Assembly: GCA_017643215.1 (NCBI GenBank)
Contig: JAEPNV010000001.1
Span: 248,001 to 312,000 of the forward strand
From: Roseibium sp.
GTDB taxonomy: Bacteria; Pseudomonadota; Alphaproteobacteria; Rhizobiales; Stappiaceae
DNA: 64,000 bases
Direction of reading: 5' to 3'
Under the pieces are notes generated by a model, which saw nothing but the letters and a program-made list of their open reading frames with translations, ran no database searches and was not told the DNA's origin. Positions 51,198 to 59,911 of this stretch are shown here, piece by piece (within the stretch, counting starts at the first letter, position 1; every line of letters starts with the position of its first letter). The translations under genes and the position numbers were made by a program.

Positions 51198-52669
51198 ACG
51201 ACCTTTTGGCCGATGCAGTCCTGCTGTCATCCGACTACCGCGGCGCCATCGTTTTGGAGGGTCCGACTGAAGCTCGGGGCGGACAGGTGGAAGTTGCCGA
51301 CAAGGCAACCGGCGAGGTGTTGTTCACGGCCGGGCTGGCGTCACAGGAAGACGTCGACCTGGCGGTTGCCACAGCCCGCAAGGCGCAAGAAGAGTGGGCG
51401 AAGAAAAGCCCGATCGAGCGGGGCGATGTCCTTCGCGAATTCGCGCGGCTTTGCGATGAGCACCAGGAAGAAATCGGCCGCTGGATAATCCGTGAGACAG
51501 GCTCCATCCCGCCGAAGGCCCCCTTTGAGGTGATGACGTCGGCGCGCGACGCACTTGGTGCAACAGCACTGACTGAACAGCCGCAAGGGTACTTGCTTTC
51601 GACCTCGCTGCCACGGGAAAGCAAGGCACGGCGCGTTCCCCTTGGGATCGTTGCGGTGATCACACCTTGGAATTCGCCGTTCATCCTGGCCGCCCGGATT
51701 GTTTTGCCGGCTCTCGCGATGGGGAACGGCTGCGTTCTAAAGCCGGATGTTCTAACGCCCGTTTGCGGCGGATACCTTTTTGCAAAACTCATTGAGCTCG
51801 CCGGGGCAGCAAAAGGCCTCGTGACGGTCGTTCCGGGCGCCGGCGATGTCGGGGCAGCGCTCTGCAATCATCCGGGCGTTGACATGGTGTCCTTTACCGG
51901 CTCTACGGCGACCGGAAAGAAAGTGGGCGCCGCCGCCGGCGGAAGCCTGAAGAAGGTCGCGCTGGAGCTCGGCGGCAACAACGCAACGATCATCTTTCCG
52001 GACGCCGATCTGGACGCTGTCGCGTCCGCGACGGCGTTCGGTTCCTTTTTTCACCAGGGCCAGATCTGCTTCACCATCGGCCGCCACCTGGTTCATGAAA
52101 GCGTCGTCGACGCCTATTCGAAAATTCTCGCCGAGAAAGCAAGGAACCTTCATGTCGGCGATCCGGCCAAGCAGCAGGTTCATCTTGGTCCAATGATCAA
52201 CGAGACGCAGGCGGCACGGGCACAGGATATCTACGACCGCAGCGTCGCCATGGGGGCGGATGTCCTTTTTGAAGGCGGCCGCGAGGGCCTGATGTACAAG
52301 CCCGCCGTCGTCAAGGGTGTGACCAAGGACATGCCTCTCTTTGGCGAAGAGATTTTCGGTCCGGTTGCGCCGATCATTGCCTTCAAGACCGAGGAAGAGG
52401 CGATCGAACTGGCCAACTCGGTCGAGTATGGATTGGCCACATCGATCTTCACCGCCGATCTCGCCCGCGCCAACCGGATCGCCGATGGCGTGAAAACGGG
52501 CATCATTCACGTCAACGATCAGACCGTTGTCCATGAGGTTTTCGGCCCGATCGGCGGGATGAATGCGTCCGGAAACGGTGCGCGCTCCGGCGGCCCGTCG
52601 ATGGCGGATGAATACAGCCAGTGGCAGTGGATCACGGTCAATGACCGGGTCCCCGAGTACCCGTTCTGA
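51194..52669 (+). CDS. Aromatic aldehyde dehydrogenase (benzaldehyde dehydrogenase-like)
   Basis: A 491-aa NAD(P)-dependent aldehyde dehydrogenase. The Asn of VVAVITPWNSPFILAARIV region, the active-site Glu in KKVALELGGNNATIIF and the nucleophilic Cys in FFHQGQICFTIGRHLV are in the expected order. Sequence features (PLFGEEIFGPVAPI) match the benzaldehyde/salicylaldehyde dehydrogenase group. In this operon the likely substrate is a hydroxybenzaldehyde that yields a gentisate-pathway acid. The start overlaps the permease stop (ATGA). Confidence 0.9.
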   Translation: MNDLLADAVLLSSDYRGAIVLEGPTEARGGQVEVADKATGEVLFTAGLASQEDVDLAVATARKAQEEWAKKSPIERGDVLREFARLCDEHQEEIGRWIIRETGSIPPKAPFEVMTSARDALGATALTEQPQGYLLSTSLPRESKARRVPLGIVAVITPWNSPFILAARIVLPALAMGNGCVLKPDVLTPVCGGYLFAKLIELAGAAKGLVTVVPGAGDVGAALCNHPGVDMVSFTGSTATGKKVGAAAGGSLKKVALELGGNNATIIFPDADLDAVASATAFGSFFHQGQICFTIGRHLVHESVVDAYSKILAEKARNLHVGDPAKQQVHLGPMINETQAARAQDIYDRSVAMGADVLFEGGREGLMYKPAVVKGVTKDMPLFGEEIFGPVAPIIAFKTEEEAIELANSVEYGLATSIFTADLARANRIADGVKTGIIHVNDQTVVHEVFGPIGGMNASGNGARSGGPSMADEYSQWQWITVNDRVPEYPF

Positions 52670-52682
52670 CGGGAGTGCTGGC

Positions 52683-53834
52683 ATGCCCGAAGCCCTTCAG
52701 ATAAAGGCCGCAGTCCTGCATGAGCAGGGTGGACTCTTCGAGATTGAGGATCTGCATCTAAATCCCCCAGACGCGGGCGAAGTCCTTGTTGAGATCGAAG
52801 CCTGCGGCATTTGCCACACGGACCTCATGATCCGGGATGGCGGCTATCCAACGCCGCTTCCGGTCGTCCTTGGCCACGAGGGCGCTGGAATTGTGAGCGC
52901 CGTTGGCGAAGGGGTCAGAAGTGTCGTGGCTGGCGACAAGGTCCTGCTGTCTTATGCGGCTTGCGGGCAATGCGCGAGTTGCGATGCAGGCGAGCCGGCC
53001 TATTGCTGGCATCACATGGAGATGAACTTCTCGGCCTACCGATACCGCAATGGCGAATGGTCGACGCCGTCAGCCCTATCTTGGCCTTTAAGTTCTGGGA
53101 CACCTGAGAAGGCACCGGTTCACGGGGCGTTCTTTCAACAATCGTCGTTTGCAACGCATGCTGTCGCGACCGAGAACAATGTCGTCCGCGTGCCGACCGA
53201 TACCGATCTCTCTGTTTTTGCCCCACTCGGCTGCGGTTTCCAGACCGGGGCCGGCGCAATCTTCAATACGCTACGGCCGCGCTTCGGCGCCGGCGTGGTG
53301 GTCTATGGCGTCGGCAATGTGGGTCTGGCGGCCATTGCCGCAGCGCGGTCAGAAGGGGCAGGCACCATTCTCGCGGTCGATCCGAACAAAAAACGCCATG
53401 CCCTGGCGCGAAAGTTCGGTGCCGACCAGGCCCTGACGCCGGAAGAGGCGGCCGCGGATGATCTGAAAGAGATGCTCGGTGGCGGCGCGGATATCTGTCT
53501 TGATACCACCGGGCGCCCACAGGTGCTCCGGGCCGCCACCGACATTCTGGCGCCGCGCGGTATTGCCGGCCTGATCGGCGGCTCGCCCCTGGGAACAGAA
53601 GCCTCCATAGACATGACGCACATGCTGTTCGGGCGGACGGTCCGGGGCATTCTTCAGGGCGACAGCCGGCTGAAGGATTTCCTGCCCAAGCTCATCGCCC
53701 TCCAGCAACGCGGCCGTTTCCCGATCGAAAAGCTGATCAAGACCTATCCGCTCGGCGAGATCAATCAAGCGGTCGCGGACATGGAGGCGGGCAAGGTGGT
53801 CAAGCCGGTCCTTTTGATGAAGGACCGGAATTAA
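52683..53834 (+). CDS. Zinc-dependent aryl-alcohol dehydrogenase (class III-like MDR)
   Basis: A 383-aa alcohol dehydrogenase. Catalytic-zinc ligands are in EACGICHTDL (Cys) and LGHEGAGIVSAVGEGV (His-Glu), and the structural-zinc loop is CGQCASCDAGEPAYC. The NAD fold is VVYGVGNVGLAAIAAARSEG. It resembles benzyl-alcohol dehydrogenases (XylB, AreB). It begins 13 bases after the aldehyde dehydrogenase, so the pair would turn an aromatic alcohol into the acid via the aldehyde. Confidence 0.92.
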   Translation: MPEALQIKAAVLHEQGGLFEIEDLHLNPPDAGEVLVEIEACGICHTDLMIRDGGYPTPLPVVLGHEGAGIVSAVGEGVRSVVAGDKVLLSYAACGQCASCDAGEPAYCWHHMEMNFSAYRYRNGEWSTPSALSWPLSSGTPEKAPVHGAFFQQSSFATHAVATENNVVRVPTDTDLSVFAPLGCGFQTGAGAIFNTLRPRFGAGVVVYGVGNVGLAAIAAARSEGAGTILAVDPNKKRHALARKFGADQALTPEEAAADDLKEMLGGGADICLDTTGRPQVLRAATDILAPRGIAGLIGGSPLGTEASIDMTHMLFGRTVRGILQGDSRLKDFLPKLIALQQRGRFPIEKLIKTYPLGEINQAVADMEAGKVVKPVLLMKDRN

Positions 53835-53896
53835 AGCCGGGCCTTCTAGCGCCAAGCCGAAACCGAACACCTCAATCCCCAACCGGGTCAATTGAA

Positions 53897-54592
53897 ATGA
53901 ACTATGTCTTTTCCGCTCCCGAACAGCCCACCGTTTCCGTGGCGGGTCATAATGCGCGCATTCCTGTGAGACGGATTTTCTGCGTCGGTCGAAATTATGC
54001 CGAGCACGCGCGCGAGATGGGAAAGGACCCGGACCGGGATCCGCCGTTTTTCTTCACCAAACCCGCGGACGCTGTCGTTGAGACCGGGGAGACAGTTGCC
54101 TATCCGCCTGAGACCGAGAATTTTCACTACGAAGCTGAGCTTGTCGTGGTGATCGGCGAGGCCGGAAAGAACATTTCTGAAGACGACAGCCTGTCTCACG
54201 TTTGGGGATATGCCGTCGGCAATGACCTCACGCGCCGCGATCTGCAACTTGATGCGCGCGAAAAGGGAAGGCCCTGGGACTGGGGCAAGGCCTTTGACCG
54301 ATCCGCGGTCATCGGGCCAGTGCATCCGGTAAGCAAGGTGGGCCATCCCGCATCCGGGACCATTCAACTGACGGTAAATGGCGACATCAAACAGAGCGCC
54401 GACCTGGCGGGTCTCATCTGGTCCGTGCCCGAAATCATCTCGATCCTGTCGCATTCGATGGAACTGCGTCCGGGCGACTTGATCATGACCGGAACGCCGG
54501 CAGGTGTCGGTCCGCTTGTTCCCGGGGACATCTGCATCGTCTCGATCGAAGGGCTCAGCCACATCGAAACACCAATCGGACCGCGGGAATGA
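53897..54592 (+). CDS. Fumarylpyruvate hydrolase (FAH family)
   Basis: A 231-aa hydrolase that splits fumarylpyruvate into fumarate and pyruvate, the last step of the gentisate pathway. The family core is RRIFCVGRNYAEHAREMGKD, FHYEAELVVVIGEAGKN with metal-binding Glu residues, and LIMTGTPAGVGPLVPGD. Length and features match NagK-type enzymes rather than the larger sugar-acid hydrolase at 36.5 kb. It overlaps the isomerase gene by four bases (ATGA). Confidence 0.92.
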   Translation: MNYVFSAPEQPTVSVAGHNARIPVRRIFCVGRNYAEHAREMGKDPDRDPPFFFTKPADAVVETGETVAYPPETENFHYEAELVVVIGEAGKNISEDDSLSHVWGYAVGNDLTRRDLQLDAREKGRPWDWGKAFDRSAVIGPVHPVSKVGHPASGTIQLTVNGDIKQSADLAGLIWSVPEIISILSHSMELRPGDLIMTGTPAGVGPLVPGDICIVSIEGLSHIETPIGPRE

Positions 54593-55239
54593 CGCTCAAG
54601 CTCCACAATTTCTTCCGGTCTTCGACATCGGTTCGTGTGCGGGTGGCCCTGAACGTCAAGGGGCTGGACTATGAGTACGTGGCCTATGTTTTGCGAACCG
54701 GAGAGACCCGAACGCCGGAGTATCTGCGCCGCAATCCGCAAGGGCTGGTTCCAACCCTGGAACTGGATGACGGACGGCACCTGACCCAGTCCTTGGCCAT
54801 TATTGAGTGGCTTGAGGAAACCCATCCGGAGCCACGGCTTCTACCGTCCGACCCGTTCGGCAGGCAACGGGTGCGCAGCCTGGCTTACATGATCGCCCAC
54901 GAGATCCATCCGCTTAACAATTTGCGGGTTTTGTTCCGGCTGCGCGATCAGTTCGGAGCCGATGAGGGTGCCCAGAACGCATGGTTCGTCCATTGGGTCA
55001 GCATGACCTTTGACGCGCTGGAAACGTTGCTTGAAGGCGATCCGTCCATGGGAATCTACTGCCATGGCGACACTCCGAGCCTCGCCGACATTTGTCTTTA
55101 TGCGCAGGTTTGGAACAACCGGCGGTTCGATATTCCGCTCGACCCCTGGCCCACAGTAGCGCGCATCTTTGCCGAACTCGATGCGCTGCCAGCCTTCCAC
55201 AATGCCGCACCGCCAAATCAACCGGATGCAGTCTCATGA
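54589..55239 (+). CDS. Maleylpyruvate isomerase, GST zeta-type
   Basis: A 216-aa glutathione-dependent isomerase (NagL/maleylacetoacetate isomerase family) converting maleylpyruvate to fumarylpyruvate. The N-terminal thioredoxin-like domain carries FFRSSTSVRVRVALNVKGL with the SSTSxRVR active-site signature, and NPQGLVPTLELDDGRHLTQS. The C-terminal helical domain ends PSLADICLYAQVWNNRRFDI. It is coupled to the hydrolase upstream and lies 12 bases before the gentisate dioxygenase gene. Confidence 0.93.
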   Translation: MTLKLHNFFRSSTSVRVRVALNVKGLDYEYVAYVLRTGETRTPEYLRRNPQGLVPTLELDDGRHLTQSLAIIEWLEETHPEPRLLPSDPFGRQRVRSLAYMIAHEIHPLNNLRVLFRLRDQFGADEGAQNAWFVHWVSMTFDALETLLEGDPSMGIYCHGDTPSLADICLYAQVWNNRRFDIPLDPWPTVARIFAELDALPAFHNAAPPNQPDAVS

Positions 55240-55251
55240 ACGGAGAGTCCA

Positions 55252-56352
55252 ATGACTGACCAGGCCACTCAACCGGCTTCCGGGCACTCAATGCAGCCCG
55301 ACGACAGTCCGGAATTGCGCGCGCTCTATCAGGGGTTCAAGGACAATCACCTCAACCCGTTGTGGACGCAGACCGGCGATCTGATGCCCATGCACCCCAA
55401 TCCGGCTGCCGTTCCGCACGTCTGGAAGTGGAAGGTGCTCCTGCCGCTTGCTGAGGCCTCGGGCGACCTTGTGCCGGTGGGCCGAGGGGGCGAACGGCGT
55501 GCCATTGGGCTTGCAAACCCGGGTCTTGGCGGAAATGCCTACGTTTCTCCGACCCTTTGGGCGGCCATCCAGTACCTTGGGCCGCGCGAAACGGCGCCAG
55601 AACATCGGCATTCCCAGAACGCCTTCCGGTTTGTTGTCGAAGGCGAGGGTGTCTGGACGGTTGTGAACGGAGACCCCGTGCGCATGTCCCGCGGGGATCT
55701 GCTGCTGACGCCGGGCTGGTGTTTCCACGGACATCACAACGACCGTGATGAGCCGATGGCCTGGATCGACGGTCTCGATATTCCATTCGGCCAGCAAATG
55801 GATGTCGGTTTCTTCGAGTTCGGATCGGACCGGGTGACGGATTATGCCACGCCGAGCGTCTCGCGCGGGGAGCGTCTTTGGTGTCATCCAGGACTTCGTC
55901 CGCTTTCGGCGCTTGAGGAAACGGTTGCCTCGCCCATCGGAGCCTACCGGTGGGAATTCACGGACCGTGCCCTGACCGAACAGCTCCGGCTCGAGGACGA
56001 GGGGCATCCGACGACCGTTGAACAAGGTCATGCAGCTATACGCTATGTGAACCCGACGACCGGGGGCGACGTTCTGCCGACCATCCGCTGCGAGTTCCAT
56101 CGTTTGCGGGAGGGTTGCGAAACATCGACGCGTCAAGATGTCGGATCAACCGTGTTTCAGGTGTTTGAGGGCACGGGCAGCGTTTTGCTTGGAGAGGAAT
56201 GGAAAAAGATCGAAAAGGGAGATCTTTTTGTCGTCCCTTCGTGGGTGCCCTGGGCATTGAAGGCGGAAACGCAGTTCGATCTGTTCCGGTTTTCCGACGC
56301 GCCGATCATGGAACGTCTGGGTTTCATGCGTTCTCAGACCGGCGCGGCGTGA
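55252..56352 (+). CDS. Gentisate 1,2-dioxygenase
   Basis: A 366-aa double-cupin Fe(II) dioxygenase that cleaves gentisate between C1 and C2 to give maleylpyruvate. The first cupin supplies the iron ligands: EHRHSQNAFRFVVEGEGVWT and CFHGHHNDRDEPMAWIDGLD contain the conserved His set. The second cupin is visible in TVFQVFEGTGSVLLGEEWKK. The extended N-terminus with AVPHVWKWKVLLPLAEASG is typical. It comes last of the pathway enzymes in this operon except for the divergent isomerase-like gene that follows. Confidence 0.95.
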   Translation: MTDQATQPASGHSMQPDDSPELRALYQGFKDNHLNPLWTQTGDLMPMHPNPAAVPHVWKWKVLLPLAEASGDLVPVGRGGERRAIGLANPGLGGNAYVSPTLWAAIQYLGPRETAPEHRHSQNAFRFVVEGEGVWTVVNGDPVRMSRGDLLLTPGWCFHGHHNDRDEPMAWIDGLDIPFGQQMDVGFFEFGSDRVTDYATPSVSRGERLWCHPGLRPLSALEETVASPIGAYRWEFTDRALTEQLRLEDEGHPTTVEQGHAAIRYVNPTTGGDVLPTIRCEFHRLREGCETSTRQDVGSTVFQVFEGTGSVLLGEEWKKIEKGDLFVVPSWVPWALKAETQFDLFRFSDAPIMERLGFMRSQTGAA

Positions 56353-56357
56353 GCCTG

Positions 56358-56927
56358 ATGGCTGAATACCCGGAAGCAACCTCTGGAGCCGTTTCTAGTC
56401 CCGGATCAGCTCGCTTCCCAGTTTCGGACGGTGCGCCACATGACGATCTGTTGCTGGCCCGCCGAGGAACGGCGTATTTCGCTCGTATACTCAATGCATT
56501 GAGCGACACTGAGCTCGATCTACCGTCACTCAGGGCCGGGTGGAGCCGGCGCCGGATCATCGCGACCGTCAGCTACCAGGCCCGCGCTTTGGCAAACGCG
56601 ATCAACGCCGTGCGCACGGGACAACGGCCGCGGCTCAAAGTGAGTGACCGTGAGCTTGTATCGGGCGCGACCCTTCCAGCCCGCGCACTGCGTCACCTGT
56701 TTCACCACACGGCTGTCCATCTCGACGCGGAATGGAGGGATCTCCGAGCCCGGGAATGGGAGGCAGTGCTCGAGTTGCCGGACGGATCGCAGATCGCGTT
56801 GAGCCAAACCCCGATTGTCCGGGCCAAGGAACTCTGGAGCGGGGCTGTTGATTTGGGCAATGGCGGCAAGCACACCGATAACCCGGAACGGCTGCTCAAC
56901 CTCCAAAACCTGCAAGAAACCTGGTGA
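56358..56927 (+). CDS. Mycothiol-dependent maleylpyruvate isomerase-like (DinB/MDMPI) protein, zinc ligands altered
   Basis: A 189-aa protein of the MDMPI_N (DinB-like helical bundle) family. Matching positions include SLRAGWSRRRIIATVSYQARA (residues 57-77) and IVRAKELWSGAVDLGNGG (153-170), the two metal-site regions. In the characterised Corynebacterium glutamicum enzyme the zinc ligands are a His in GWxRxHLxxH and Glu/His in ExxxH. Here Thr70 and Gly162 replace the two His residues and only Glu158 remains. It may start four codons earlier at GTG 56349 (GTGA overlap with the dioxygenase stop). A second, GST-type isomerase for the same step is already in the operon. Confidence 0.7.
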   Translation: MAEYPEATSGAVSSPGSARFPVSDGAPHDDLLLARRGTAYFARILNALSDTELDLPSLRAGWSRRRIIATVSYQARALANAINAVRTGQRPRLKVSDRELVSGATLPARALRHLFHHTAVHLDAEWRDLRAREWEAVLELPDGSQIALSQTPIVRAKELWSGAVDLGNGGKHTDNPERLLNLQNLQETW

Positions 56928-56947
56928 TTTAGACCAATTTCAATTGA

Positions 56948-57407
56948 TCAGAATCCATTTGCCCAATCCCGCACTCCGACAGACATGATTGTCCATGGTT
57001 GATCTGTGAGTTTGTTCCCTGCACGGCAGCACAGATCGACAATCTGTTCGCAGGACTTGAAAGTCCTGTTTGACAGCCAGGTGTCGCGCATGAATTGCCA
57101 GATGTTCTCTACCGGATTGAGTTCCGGTGCCTTGGGTGGCAAAGGCGGGATCGTAATGGTATCCGGGACTTCAAGCTTGCCGGTCATATGCCAGCCGGCC
57201 GGTCCATCATCAGGTGCGCATGGGCCCCCGGGCGAACAACCTGGGCCGCGATGTCATCGAGGTGGAGCTGCATTATGGCCGTGTTGCAGCAGGGACAACA
57301 AAACCGGCGCCAACGCCTCTTTGCGGACAAATGGCGCCGAAAATCCAGGCCGACTTGATGCGCTGATCCTTCTGGGCCACCGGCCGGGTTCCCTTGCGCG
57401 CCCACCA
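56948..57407 (-). pseudogene. IS630-family transposase remnant, two frameshifts
   Basis: The C-terminal half of an IS630/DDE_3 transposase read in three frames on the minus strand. Frame one gives WWARKGTRPVAQKDQRIKSA then FGAICPQRG, frame two NTAIMQLHLDDIAAQVVRPG and AHAHLMMDRPAG, frame three MTGKLEVPDTITIPPLPPKA then ELNPVENIWQFMRDTWLSNR and ends WANGF. The last piece holds the final Glu of the DDE motif in NPVENIW. The N-terminal half is missing. Confidence 0.8.
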
Positions 57408-57584
57408 CATGCAATTTCTAGTCGTTGCGCGCAGGAGAGTTGTGCCTGTCCTACACTATTCCGGCGGTGGAGCCAGTAAACATAGAGGTCGTTTTCCTCA
57501 CGCGCGGCTAAGACGGTGCAGGTCTCGCGTGGTGATCCCGGGGTCGGTCCCCCCATCGCAGACGCAAAATCTAATTCTTTCCAC

Positions 57585-57598
57585 TTGACCATCGTCAA
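57585..57598. promoter_or_regulatory. FNR/NnrR-type box upstream of nosR
   Basis: TTGACCATCGTCAA is a perfect inverted repeat with the TTGAC-N4-GTCAA pattern bound by FNR/NnrR/Dnr-family regulators of denitrification. It is centred 67 bases upstream of the nosR start, near the usual activating distance once a short leader is allowed for. Confidence 0.75.
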
Positions 57599-57658
57599 GA
57601 CATCCGGTTTCGCGACGACCGAATATCACACCGAACGTCATTCGAGGCAGATGCCGGA

Positions 57659-59881
57659 GTGCGCAAGGTGCGGCCACAACGTCACATTTTTCATCTTCTT
57701 GCAGCTGGCATCTTGGTGATGCTGCTGGACACGGGCTTTGCCGTTGCTCAATCCGATGCCGCTCTGATTGGCCAATTTCTCGACAAGGTTGAGGTTGGGG
57801 AACTGGTTCCAGGTGCCGACAGTTTCGGCGCCCTTCAGCAAGATGTCTCAGTGGTGCCGGCGCTCAAGGACGGCGAGACTATCGGCTGGGTGTTCCTGAC
57901 CTCGGACTTCGTGCCGACCACCGGCTATTCCGGCAAGCCGATCCATACCCTGGTCGGTGTAGACCTCGACGCAGTGGTCACGGGCGTGCGGCTGGTCAAG
58001 CATTCAGAACCGATCGTGCTGATCGGCATACCGGAATCGAAAGTCCGGAGCGTGACTGAAGGCTATGCCGGGCTCGACCTGAAGAAAGAAGCCGACAGCG
58101 GCGGATCAGCGCACGAACTGGATATCATCTCCGGAGCCACGGTGACGATCATGGTGATCGACGATTCCATCGTCCGCTCCGGGCTCAAGGTCGCCCGGGC
58201 TCTTGGTCTCGGCGGTCTGGCACCGGAAATGATCGATCAGGGCCCAAAGAAGCAGATCGACACCAGCCGCCAGGAAACGCTCGACTGGATGACGCTGACC
58301 GGGGACGGGTCTGTGCGCCGCATGTCGCTGGATGTCGCACAACTCAATGCAGCCTTTGCCCGGCAGGGCGATCCGCGCGCGATCGCGCGCCCGGAAACGG
58401 GGCCCGACACGGATACGTTCATTGATCTTTATGTGGCGATGGCTAACGTCCCGACGATTGGCCTGTCTCTGCTTGGCGAAGCTGAATACGCCAATCTCAA
58501 GACGCGCATGAAAGAGGGGGAACACGCCCTGTTGGTGATGGGGCGCGGGCGCTACTCCTTCAAGGGATCTGGCTATGTCCGCGGCGGGATCTTCGACCGG
58601 ATCCAGATGATCCAGAACGACATCTCGGCGCGGTTCTTCGACAAACAGCATAGGCGCGTCGGCGAGGTGGCTGCGGAAGGTGCGCCGTCCTTTGTCGAGA
58701 TGGACCTTTTTATCATCCCGGCCGATATCGGCTTCGATCCGGCAAAGGAGTTCCGTCTGCAACTCCTCGTACAACGCGCCGTCGGTCCGATTGAAAAGGT
58801 GTTCCTGACGTTCGATCTCGGCTACGCCCTGCCCGAAGGATACCTGAAAACACTGCCGACGGCTGTTGCGGCACGGCCGGGCAGTGCTTTCGCGGCGACC
58901 GCCGCAGCGCCAGACGACAGGGGCGTCGAACAGCTCTGGATGCGCATCTGGCGGGACCGCACCGTTGATATAGCCGTTCTGGGCATCGCAATCGGTGTTC
59001 TGACGCTGGTGTTCTTTTTCCAGATGCAGGTCACGCAGCGCGAGAGCTTCACCTTCTGGTTCCGGATCGGTTTCCTGACGTTCACGCTTGTCTGGCTTGG
59101 CTGGATCGAAAACGCCCAGCTCTCCGTCGTCAATGTCATGGCGTTCTTTTCGGCCGTGACGCAGGAGTTCAACTGGGATGCGTTCCTGATGGACCCGCTG
59201 GTGTTCTTGTTGTGGTTCTCCGTGGCGGCGGCCCTTCTGTTCTGGGGAAGGGGCGCGTATTGCGGCTGGCTGTGCCCGTTCGGGGCACTCCAGGAGCTGA
59301 CCAACCGTCTGGCAAAGGTCTGCCGCGTGCCGCAGATCGAGGTGCCATGGGGGCTGCACGAGCGCTTGTGGCCGGTCAAATACATGATTTTCCTCGGGCT
59401 GTTCGGACTTTCCCTCTATTCGCTGGACATTGCCGAGCAATACGCTGAAGTCGAGCCGTTCAAAACGGCGATCATTCTGAAATTTCAGCGCGCCTGGCCG
59501 TTTGTCTTGTTTGCCGTCGCGCTTCTGGCTGCCGGCCTGTTTATCGAGCGGTTCTATTGCCGCTACCTGTGCCCGCTTGGCGCGGCGCTTGCGGTTCCGG
59601 CAAGACTCAAAATGTTCGACTGGCTAAAGCGCTACCGCGACTGCGGCGATCCCTGCCATCGCTGCGCCAAGGAATGCATGGTCCAGGCCATCCATCCGGA
59701 AGGCAACATCAATCCCAACGAGTGCCTGAACTGCCTGCATTGCCAGGCTCTTTATCAGCACGATCAGAAATGTCCCGTCTGCATCAAGAAGCTCGCCAAA
59801 AGACGGCGCTTTGAAGTGCAGACCGGGCTTTTGAAGCCGGATGCGCCCGCCAAGACGGCAGAGCCATCTCCGGTGAAATGA
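57659..59881 (+). CDS. nosR: NosR, nitrous oxide reduction membrane flavoprotein
   Basis: A 740-aa inner-membrane protein needed for nosZ expression and electron supply to nitrous oxide reductase. Layout: signal/anchor at residues 8-28, a periplasmic FMN-binding domain (LDIISGATVTIMVIDDSIVR, where the second Thr takes FMN), several membrane segments from about residue 440, and C-terminal iron-sulfur motifs CGWLCPFGALQE, CRYLCPLGAALA, CHRCAKEC and CLNCLHC. GTG 57659 is the first plausible start. The C-terminal membrane part keeps the polyferredoxin-like clusters typical of NosR. nosZ follows 30 bases later. Confidence 0.95.
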   Translation: MRKVRPQRHIFHLLAAGILVMLLDTGFAVAQSDAALIGQFLDKVEVGELVPGADSFGALQQDVSVVPALKDGETIGWVFLTSDFVPTTGYSGKPIHTLVGVDLDAVVTGVRLVKHSEPIVLIGIPESKVRSVTEGYAGLDLKKEADSGGSAHELDIISGATVTIMVIDDSIVRSGLKVARALGLGGLAPEMIDQGPKKQIDTSRQETLDWMTLTGDGSVRRMSLDVAQLNAAFARQGDPRAIARPETGPDTDTFIDLYVAMANVPTIGLSLLGEAEYANLKTRMKEGEHALLVMGRGRYSFKGSGYVRGGIFDRIQMIQNDISARFFDKQHRRVGEVAAEGAPSFVEMDLFIIPADIGFDPAKEFRLQLLVQRAVGPIEKVFLTFDLGYALPEGYLKTLPTAVAARPGSAFAATAAAPDDRGVEQLWMRIWRDRTVDIAVLGIAIGVLTLVFFFQMQVTQRESFTFWFRIGFLTFTLVWLGWIENAQLSVVNVMAFFSAVTQEFNWDAFLMDPLVFLLWFSVAAALLFWGRGAYCGWLCPFGALQELTNRLAKVCRVPQIEVPWGLHERLWPVKYMIFLGLFGLSLYSLDIAEQYAEVEPFKTAIILKFQRAWPFVLFAVALLAAGLFIERFYCRYLCPLGAALAVPARLKMFDWLKRYRDCGDPCHRCAKECMVQAIHPEGNINPNECLNCLHCQALYQHDQKCPVCIKKLAKRRRFEVQTGLLKPDAPAKTAEPSPVK

Positions 59882-59911
59882 CCACCTTCAAAGGCAATAA
59901 GGAGATCAGCC

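Larger units (their letters stand above)
56928..57658. other. Interval between gentisate operon and nos operon
   Basis: About 730 bases. Most of it is a broken IS630-type transposase (56948-57407). The right part, 57408-57584, has no recognisable gene. The FNR-type box for nosR is at 57585-57598. Confidence 0.6.

Noticed and set aside
36472-54592. Possible duplication of the FAH hydrolase genes at 36.5 and 53.9 kb
   Set aside because: The two proteins differ in length (281 and 231 aa) and motifs and sit in unrelated operons; they are separate family members, not a recent duplicate.
58106-59440. A 444-codon minus-strand frame opposite nosR
   Set aside because: The composition is His/Arg/Gln-rich as in antisense reading, and nosR is unambiguous. 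The same holds for the 414-codon frame opposite nosZ (59954-61198) and the 349-codon frame opposite nosD.
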